The notes beneath the pieces were generated by a model. That model saw only the letters and a list, made by a program, of their open reading frames with translations. It had not been told where the DNA came from and did not search any database. The translations under genes and the position numbers were made by a program. This document shows, in pieces, positions 54,431-64,000 of a DNA stretch of 64,000 nucleotides (position 1 is its first letter; the number at the start of each line of letters is the position of its first letter). Source of the stretch: Micropterus salmoides (taxonomy: Eukaryota > Chordata > Actinopteri > Centrarchiformes > Centrarchidae). The stretch spans positions 15,588,457 to 15,652,456 of the forward strand of contig NW_024040707.1 of NCBI RefSeq assembly GCF_014851395.1, given 5' to 3'.

Positions 54431-57400
54431 TAATTACCTCTCAGACTTTTTTCTGTCGCCAAATAGAAAAAGATCTGTGATGACAAAATCAGGCGCAGGT
54501 TGAGTCACATGAACAACATATTACCAGTAATTAATAATACTACAAACACACAGCAGTGACAGCACACTCACTTTCTGCCAAAAACTTTATAAGAAAATGT
54601 TGTTTATTGTAGCCACAGCACCAGCACTCATAGCCAGAGAGCCTGAATTTAATGCAGTGCTTTAGGAAAATAATATTTAATAATCTTTTATAAGAACTTA
54701 TTCGCATTTCATTTGTCCTTGGCCTTTATTTTATTCGCAGTCTTTAAAGATGGTGGGGAAACTTTTTGGATAAAAGCCTGCTGGCCTACTGTGATTAGAT
54801 CACCGGGTCTGGCCGTTTATGTGGCGCTGCAGGGAGATTCCTGTACATGCTTCTGGCTTCTGCTGGCATGCTGACTTCTGCAGAAACCCCGCAGTCACAA
54901 GAGCGCACGGTAAAAGGAGAACTTTGACCTTGCAACATACCGGAGATGAGATGAAAACCTATTTGGATTTACATTAAGTGGTAACACAATTTAGGGGGTA
55001 TTCGGCGTGCATGGTTTTGAATGCACTTAAAGGCTCAATTGACGCGCCTAACGGGTGTGATATTCTTATGTTTAACGTTCATGGAATTTATGATTGCCAT
55101 GTGTCAACACACTTACAATATCTTAGAAGACCTTATTCCCCCTAATCATTGCTGCATGCAAATAAATGCATAAAATATCGCGTCCAGGGATTTCCGTCAG
55201 ATAGCCTATGCTTCACAAATGAGCGTGCAAGCATTAAGAGTGAAAACGCATTCTGACTTCGATACACAAAAACATCAACAAACACTTCTTCAATCTGCAT
55301 GTCCGGATACTATGACAACAGACGCAGAGAAGTAGAAGAAGAAAGGAATAAAGTGTTGATCTGGTCCCGGTCTAGAGTTTCTGGTGTCAGAACATTATCT
55401 GCCCGGTGTCTGCACATTCTCAAGGACAAAACCGCTAGGCAGAGAATCAACCAATGAGAACCAAGGAAGGCGAGTCTAGTTTACATTCTCCCTCTCTCGC
55501 CCTCTCTCTCTCTCTCTGGACAGCCGCTGCAGACTGGGGGTCATGGGGGCAGCTGGGGTGAAACCAGGAAAAAGAGGCCTATATTTACAGTTATGATGAT
55601 GAACACAAAATCACACACACGAAAAAAGTTGTCTATAGGGGATCCTTACATAGAAGCTGCTGTGTGAGTGAGTCAGACACACAGAACAGACACTAGGCAT
55701 TGTGTATTATGTGAAGTATCATATAGGCTGTTAGGATTTCAGACTCAGCACACATGTTGACACTCAGCTGGATACACAGGAGTGAAAGAGCAAGAGCCTG
55801 AAATCTATTACCGGACAAATCAAAGATTAATTTCTATTTAAATGTTAAGAAAAAAATAAATAAATAAAATAAGCTGTCTGACTGTCAACTATTTCACACA
55901 AGAGGCTCCAGTCTTCAGCAATAAATGATTATCAGACCATTTGGATGGGGGATGAATCTTAATAATGTATTGACAATCTGATTCATAAATCAATACACAT
56001 TTGTGTAATGTTTTGTTGCATTAGCAGTGATTGTGTCATCACTGCCATTTACGAAGTACATGTGTGCAATTAAAATCTTGCATCGATGAGAGCCCGAAGA
56101 AAACTTTTTAACTGTTTCTCACCTGCAGGAAGCATTTTAAACTTTTGTGAAGAGTAGCATGTTTGTGTTGAGAGCCAGTGATGTGTAGGACCTTACAGAG
56201 AAATGGATAGTGGGAAATTGTAAGAGAGAAGGTAGTGGAGAAAAGGGCAAAGTGGGAATGTAGAGGAAAGCACCAGACTCACCTCAGCGGAAGAGCCAAG
56301 GACACAGTGACCAGGCGAGCTGTAATGATTTTAGTCTCCGATCACACATTCACGCCCCCCCACAGAGATCCTATCTGCATTCAGCTTGCTCTGCCAGCCT
56401 CTACCTCCAGTTCCTTGTAGCAGCGGCAACAGCAGCAGTGAAGAACATGGCAGCCTCAAACCTGGCCTGCTGGTGTTTATCACACTGAACCCCAAAATGT
56501 ATTTTCATCTCCAGTCAGCTACTGCAGGCTAACGGCTTTCAGAAACTCTCCAAGCGTTAGTCCGAGCCCTGCTGCAGGTATTTCAAAGCCTCTGAAGTGT
56601 GTTTACGCATTTCTGCCTGCTCTATACATTCAGACCCAAAACCCCAAGAACTCATTTGCATCTTGCATAATTTGTAAGAGTGTGATTTTCTTTTGTTGTG
56701 ATTTTACTGTATTTACTTCACAGGGCCACATATTTTAATTACTACCAGCTTCTATGTGGTTTAAACTCCGTCCATGTGATCATGTCGATTTAATTACATT
56801 TAGATAAAATTCCATTTAGGTAAATCGTGCATACACACACACTTACACTGAGATACATGCACACAAGCACACACATACACACACAAGCGGTCTAGCCCAC
56901 TGCCACACCAGCGGTCCATTGACTTTCATTGGAAGTGACTTCCCTGCTACTCTAAATCACAATGATTTCCCAGGAAATTTAAGCAGGCTTTTCCCAAGGG
57001 ACACACACACACACACTAGAGAACATTAACCAGTTACTGAGAGGGGTTTTCAGTGTGCATGTGAGTGTGTGTTAGTGTTCACCTACCAATGCAAACACAA
57101 TGAGAATACGAGATAAAAGAAATATGTTGCTCTAATTAGCCTTCGTCTGTTTGTGATTTGCTTCATACTGTTGAATGTTGTAAGACTCTTCTTGGCGGTG
57201 AAAATGACTGCTTGTGTTTTCCAACTATTCACCATATCTCATAGGTGTGTGTGCGTGTGTTTCAGCCTTGCTGTTGGAATCTCACAGTTTTCAGCACGCT
57301 GGAACCGAGTCAACGGCAATCAATCTTTTCCATCTTCTTCTCCTCGTCTCCCACTCATATCGCTCTGCATCCTTCCCTTCATCTTCTCTACTTCTATCCT

Positions 57401-60400
57401 CAGCCGAGGCCCGGCCCTGTCTCGAGTTCAGATCAAGACGGTATCTGCTATTTATCTCCGGCCTATGACACTCCCATAGATATGCACACTAAAACAAATA
57501 AAAGATGCTTCAATAATTGAACGCAAATAATCACTCCTCAGAATTACAACACAAAGACTGCAACAAACACACAGGTGAACATATATATTTTCTTACATTA
57601 TGTGGCCATTACATGCTGCTATACACACACAAACAAAAACAAAACACAAACTGACCTGTGTTTAAATTTAAAGATTGTGGTGAAATGGTTTGTTTTGCAT
57701 GCTACATTTTGACAGTAGCACTTCAATGAATAGTTTATAACTGTACGCTGATGTTTTAATGTAATTACGTCAACATTAATGATTATCCCAAAAGGTTCCA
57801 TTTCCACACAGTTGCAGACGAGAAACAGACGCTGCTTTCCGCTGACCTCGTCCACCGCAGATCCTCTTCGTGATGAATTTGTACCTTCATGGTCACAACC
57901 AGTCAATGGTCTGTATGATGGATACCTATGGCCATGGCCGCAGTGAGTCGATGAAAGTGACCCATGTGTACATCTCTGCTTCCGGGATGTGAAACCCAAT
58001 TCCGTGAGGGATTGATCCATGTCTGGCCGCTGCGGGGATAAGGCCAGAGGGAGAAGATAAGAGCAGACACCGAGCGGTCAATGATACGTTTGAACCATCA
58101 ACCTCTAATGCAAACAGGACACTATGATGCCCCCCTCCCCCCAAGACAATATCTCATCAGGAAATGTGAAAGGTGCTTGCTGCCACTGAAGCACTGCTGA
58201 CTTTCACTGGAAATCAGCTGGTGAAGGAAGATTTCAAATCCTTTACGTAAGTAAAAGCAGCAATAGTGCAACACAAAAGTAAAAAAATTGCACAGGCACC
58301 TCAAATTTATTTAGTTACATTGCACCACTGTTGAAAATATTACAGATGGGCTCAGCTGAATCACAGAGTGAAATTATGCAAACTCATATTGGGAGCGCAA
58401 AGCATGAATATAATCCAGTAAGTGCCAAAACAGAGTCTGCTTACAGAAAATTAATTGACGACAATTTGATAATCAATTAATTGTCATTTATGAACCAAAA
58501 TGAGAAAAAATTAATTGTTCCTGCTCCACAAAAATTAGGATTTTAGTACATTCACCTGTTTTATATTATCTTTGAGGTTTTTGGCTGTTGGTGAGAGTCA
58601 TGATAGACCTTTTCTCTGTTCTCTGACATTTAATAGATTAAATGATTAATTGAAAAAAAAATCATCTCTAGAGCAAATGAACAAATTCCAAATTCTCTTG
58701 GTTAAAATGTTTAATGATTATTTTCTATTCACCAGTATACTACAGATGTATATCCTACCAGTCAATTAACTCTACAAAGTACCTGCCTTGCATGAGCGCT
58801 GTTGGTGTGCTGTATCATCTCCGCCCTGTGTTCTGTACTGTGGCCTGTTGTCGCCCTAAGATGTGAAGTAAATAATTGAATGGATCCATTAATAAATAAA
58901 GTGCAGGGGGGGGCAGGGGGGGCAGGTCACTCATCTTTCCAATCACTGCACAGGGAGTGGCATGACTGCAAACACACTGCCACTTCTTTCCCTCTCTCTC
59001 ACTCTCTGTGCTCTTTTTCTCTCCCTAGGAGGTGTATGGACATAATAAGCATTAGCGGTATTGAACTTTGACTCTGAGTGGGGAGCAGGACGTGGTATTT
59101 CAACACATTTCCTCTCTGATCCTCTGGGACAAGGCTACTTCCTATAAAACAGGTGGAGGGAGGTAACATAGAGCTACCAGTACAGAGCCGGGCCAAGTCT
59201 ACCTTCTACCCAGACAAACTGTTTTCCAGTAGGCCTCGGTAAACTCCAATTGGTGGGTGTTATTCCTATATGTTATAGCCTGCTATTTAATATAAAACCC
59301 TGCCAAGGGAGCCATAACTGAAAAGGCGAATAAGAAGTTGTGGTTTTGAACCATATAGAATTTTACGAGGATTAATTATCAGCTATTGAAAAGCTGCAGT
59401 AGTAGCTTCACATTTATGTTTCCTGTTACAGTAGGTGTCTTTTTGGCAGATTAAAATATGATTCTATCTTAATCTTCCTCCTCAAGGACGCCAACATTGC
59501 GTTTGTTGTTTGAGAAACAACTTAGACAATGCAATTCCGGGGTGAAGCACCATATAAGGGAGTTTAAATCCAAGTTCTACTGACAAAACAATAAAAGCTT
59601 CCCTCAAGTCACATCACTGCTCTTACATGCCCAGAAAGTTTTTTTTTCTCTCTCCTAATTCTATGCTAATGCTCACTCACTGCTCTCTGCTTTCTGTCTC
59701 ACCCATTCACCCCATTCTCGCATTTGCTCTCTTGCTTTCCCCCTTGTTTTCTCTTTCTTCTGGCCTTCTTTTTTATTTTACAGCCTGATCTCTATTTAGA
59801 TTTCCTCGTTTGGAGTTGCCACAACGCTCCCCGCTGCCAACATCTGTAAGTGGTTTGGAGGCAAGAGACACTATGGAAAAACATCAAAAAATAAAAAGAG
59901 CAGAACGGCGCTTTACTACCGGGGTTAGATAGAACAGGGGCTGTGAAAAGGATACAAACTGCACTGGGATCAGAGGCACACGCAGGCGGCAGGCCAGGCT
60001 CCGTCTGACTGAAAGCATAAGGTTGGCGGTGGAGGGAGATAAGTGTCTGAATCAGGGAAAGACATTCATACATTCTGCACAGTGCGAAACATAAATGCTA
60101 TACCTGCACATACTGTACTGTAGCTGAGATGGGTGGGGGTGGTGTGCGGGGTTCTTGGGACCCCACAGTATGGGGTTTACTGAGGATTGACCTCAATCAC
60201 GTGTCAGGTTTTAGGCAGATTGAATTTAAGCTGCAGCACTTTTAAAGAGATTATGTTATTGTAACAGATTAGGGGAAGTAGATACATTGAAGGGAGCTAA
60301 TGAGGGGTTTCTCCCCTCCCCAGCTGCCAGCCTAATTCAGTGCTCACTGTCCTGTTGATAATACACACTACAATAGTATTACAGTGGCATTAGAGGCTTT

Positions 60401-63400
60401 TCAGTGTTGTGGCAGTGAGAGCCACTCTGTTGACAGTGTGGTAGAGGTTCAGATGGTTGTGTATTGCATGTACTATACTATTTTGTGTGAGCATGTGGCT
60501 GCTCTTTATGCACATGTGTACAGGGGGAACGCAAGAGAATTGAGAGTTTGTGTGTACAGTAGGGTCTCATTAAGTAATGAGGATGATTGCGCTGCATTAG
60601 GTGGTGGAGAAGAGAGGCAACAGCCACAGGGTGGGAGGGGAGAAGGGAACATGTGTCTGTGATTTGCGGCATAAGCACATACCATTTAATTGACACAAGC
60701 TCTCTCTGTCTCCTGATTGGTGCAGAGCTGTCCTCTGCACGTCTGCTTGGCCCTCTCTGTCCTTGACTCGGAGGGCAGAGAGACAGATGTGGTGTGAAAG
60801 GGGCGGAGTAGGGGAATACAGAGAGCGTGGAAAGGTACTGGACTGAAAGTCGGCTGCAGTTAGAGGTAGCGAGTGGAATATTGGATGCGTCTAAAAGTGT
60901 TTTGTAGGTCAGTTTGTCGCAACCATGTGAAGCAGAGAAAAAGTTGGAAAGGTTTTGTCCGGGAGTTCCCATCACAGATTGTTAAGTAATGGTATGTGAC
61001 TCTTCTAAAGGAGTAGTGGAGAAACTACAAGAGCCTCACCCAACACAAAGGAGCAGTGGGCTGAAAGTGTGAAGACAGGCTTCCCTTTGCGCGGAGCTGC
61101 CCTCTCTATTCTCCTTCTATAAGTAGGCAAGTATTTTTACCCAGGATAAAGTGCTGACCCAGTCTCAGGTAATTACACCCCTGTTGGGCTCTGGCACAGA
61201 CATGTCAGGGCGGTGCTGAGTGCACCTTACACCTTAGCTACGGGTAAACCACACTTATCTCACTATTTACAAGCAAGTATAGAGCCTCGTTGACAAGAGC
61301 GAGAGAGAGGAGGGCATACCTTGGCAAAGCCAGGAAACCTGTCTCCTGGCAGAGGCCCACTGACACCCCATCCCCCATCAAAGACCACCAAAAGGACACA
61401 AAAGAAATGAAACTATATTCTATATTTATGCAGAGGGTGTAATCAAAGTAAGGGGAAAATAATGCCAAACCGAAGGATTCAGGCAATGTGTGTGGTACAT
61501 TTCCTGGCATGAATTCAATCCAATAATCCCTAAGAGGGTTAGGCATATTTTAATCACTTCTAACAAAATAATGTTTAATAGTCATGAATGATGCATATCT
61601 TCTTCTTGGAAGCGGTTATCAAAAGAAAACAATGGCTCTATTAACATGTCAGGATGTGTTGATGCTTCAAAATGATTTGAGGAGCAATACACTGACTTTG
61701 TTTTTAGAGAGAGTTGTTAATAACATAATAATATAATACCACTATATGATCCTATCTAAGCATAGAGTACATGAAGGTAATTAAGGTCTGCAGCCTGGCC
61801 CAAGGCCAACATAACCTGAGGGTATTTGGGCTGAGTTCAGTTTCATTTTCGGGCTCAAACCTAAAATATTATAAACACTACTGAACATGCATTGTTACTG
61901 TTAAATTCAGGTTTTAATATTAAAACTACAATGACTAAATGCAGCGCACACTGGTAATTTGGTGTCTTGTCTCACACACACACACACTATGAGTAATGGC
62001 AAGTCAACAGGTCGCAACTTGCTCGCTTGCAAGTTTGACTGTATTGGAAAAATAGTTACAGAGAATGTAAAAAAATCTAACGGGTAAGGCAGAAATTCAG
62101 TCTAATGGTTGTCATCGTGTTTTTCTTTACTTTTTGATCGACATTGAAAAACACAGTTTTGAGAATAAAATATTGACTACGGCCAAATTTCCAAGCCATG
62201 CAACGTCTAACATGAACTGTTTTACTAGCTTTAGATGGATGGAGGGTTCAAATTATGATCACTTTGAATCATTCTGTTTAACAATGATTACTCTTTTGTG
62301 CAAAGGCTTGTCTAAAACCATAATAATAAAAACATAACCCACCACCACAAGGCAAAGGCTTTTCAGGCTCCATTCCATGTATAGTCGTCTACTACATGCA
62401 ACTAAGAAAGTCTGCACTAAAGCCACTGAACATGTGTTTTTCAGAGTTTGCCTGTGAGTAGAGCAGGAAATCTTTAGACCCAGTTGCCTTTACAAGAGAC
62501 TTTCTCCAGCATCTATATATCTTCTCGCCTATTAAATGCATGTTCTATGGAAACTATGTGCTGTGAGTTGCTAGGCAAAGCAGAGGCTAAGGGAAATGGC
62601 TGTGGTCAGACCATAGTCCTTGAAAGAGAGGAGGAGAGGAAAGCGAGGAGAAACACAGAGGGACAGAAAAGAAAAAAATGGAAAAGTAACACACTCTCAA
62701 TTTGAATCATTTACCTATGTACGCATGCACACATATGTGCACGCACACATACGTATAAAGGCACGCACATCCACAAACGCGGTAGGACGATTCCAGCGGA
62801 GGTGCCGTGTGTAATCATACGCTGGTGGGAATGTGCCACTGCATGTTAATTCTCGCTTCACGCTTGCGTTGAGGAACACAGACCCTCTAATTGATGCTAA
62901 ACAAACTGCTGACCCAGACTCAGGATGAAGGTCTGTCACTGATGCACAAGCAAAAACAGACACCGGTACACAAACCCTAAAATGTACTATTTGCCCCAAA
63001 TTCACAAAAAAGTGAACATGCACAACTCGAGCTGAACAAATCCAAGGTTTCCTAAATTTTCAAATGCTTTTTTAGTGTTCTATAAGAGGCTTATACATGC
63101 AGAGCTTGAAAGTCACCCACCACATGTACAAGAATGAGACGCCTAGGTGGCAATCTGCAATGTCCTTGGCTTTTTGGAGGTACATTTGGGAGTGTGTGTG
63201 TGTGTGTATGTGTGTATGCCTGCGTTAGGAGAACCTTCTGGAGAGTGGGGGGGCCTGAGGAGGTAAACTCCAACTCATCCTTGTCACACACAAACACAGG
63301 CATACATACACACAAGCCGGCCCCTAAAGGAAGCTCCTGGGAGGCACAACGACGCCTTTGTGCGGGCCAGATTTCCCATGTCTCCCTGCTCCAGCACACA

Positions 63401-64000
63401 GATAGATCATCTCTGTATAGCCTGCTGGATGAAGGGCAAGTGCATGCACGCCGTGCAGAGAGAGAAAAAGAGGGAGGGAGAAAGAGGGTGAAAGAGTGGG
63501 AAAGAAGTTATAACCCAAACCACTTCTTTCCTTTCTCTTTTCACACTTTCCCCTTGTCTCATGTCTCCCATGTCTTTCCCTCTCGCTTTCTCTCCCTCTG
63601 TACACTCCCCCTTTTCTCTCTCGCTCTCTCCGCAGAGGAATCCAGTCTCTCCGTTGGGATTGGAGCTCTTTGAAGGTGATCCAGAACTGTACTGCTCACT
63701 GCCTCCGCTCTCCTCCCTGCCTTACTCCCTTCCTCCTCCCCCCTCTACCCTCCGCTCTCACCCCTCAGCCCCTCATGGGGCCTGGATCCCGCTCAACCGA
63801 GAGCAGCCGTGCTTCAAATCCAGGCCCGGGCTTAGTGCTCCTGCCGCAGGCCTCGCTGGCTGTCCCACTGCACCACAGAGAGACAGAAAGGTGGGAGGCC
63901 TGGGAAGAGAAGAGCGGGGGGCGGGGGAGGTAGGAGGTAAGAGGTGTGTTTGGTCACGTTGGCATTTGAGGTACAAGAGAGATGCTGCTCCGCCAAGCAA
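54431..64000. other. gene-free flank downstream of mafb
   Basis: No coding gene recognised. Short CA runs (about 56835-56885 and 57002-57016) and C/T-rich or G/A-rich stretches (about 63460-63640) are present. Two near-identical 18-mers, TGCTGACCCAGTCTCAGG (61152) and TGCTGACCCAGACTCAGG (62907), lie about 1.75 kb apart. A C/T-rich tract ending in CCGCAG near 63636 resembles a splice acceptor but is not followed by a recognisable exon. Confidence 0.55.

Noticed and set aside
57025..57031. ATTAACC downstream of mafb (also 24228-24234)
   Set aside because: No TGCTGAC within 25 bp downstream on the same strand.
63600..63680. Splice acceptor-like C/T tract ending CCGCAG followed by a short open frame
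   Set aside because: No matching donor or conserved protein sequence found nearby; C/T-rich tracts are common here.

Overview
The window is nuclear DNA of a ray-finned fish, most likely a percomorph teleost. The genes have vertebrate exon-intron structure with GT-AG splice sites, simple repeats (CA/GT and a very long TA run) are abundant, and several dispersed repeats are of types I recognise from percomorph genomes. No bacterial, plasmid or phage feature is present.

Layout. (1) About 1.25-5.35 kb, minus strand: spata2, with two coding exons (1253-2602 and 3334-3678) and a probable 5' non-coding exon near 5219-5340. (2) About 5.25-5.95 kb: a divergent promoter interval between spata2 and rnf114 with a palindromic NRF1 site and an E-box. 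(3) 5954-10570, plus strand: rnf114 in six coding exons, reconstructed as an uninterrupted 227-residue product; intron 4 is full of repeats. (4) About 10.8-50.5 kb: a 40-kb stretch without recognisable coding sequence, holding microsatellites, dispersed transposon-derived repeats and several stretches that resemble conserved non-coding DNA. (5) 51237-52313, plus strand: the single-exon gene for the large Maf transcription factor MafB, with a promoter near 50.54-50.60 kb, a long 5' leader with an upstream ORF, and a 3' UTR to about 54.43 kb. (6) About 54.4-64 kb: a second gene-free flank.

spata2 and rnf114 are both ubiquitin-signalling genes (CYLD-LUBAC adaptor and RING E3 ligase) and probably share a promoter region. 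mafb is a developmental regulator (hindbrain, macrophage and other lineages), and such genes usually sit in regulatory deserts, which fits the layout.

The most interesting signal is a recurrent arrangement in the desert: ATTAACC (HNF1-like half-site) followed on the same strand by TGCTGAC (Maf half-site). The spacing is 19-20 bp at 15.89, 18.20, 18.83 (minus strand) and 19.72 kb, with a variant at 16.77 kb, and 10 bp at 47.91 kb. The 15.9 and 16.8 kb copies also share an exact CTGTCAATCA decamer (PBX-PREP/MEIS type) upstream. HNF1B and Maf factors are established inputs to mafb hindbrain expression, so this could be a duplicated enhancer module; it was found by eye and needs comparative testing.
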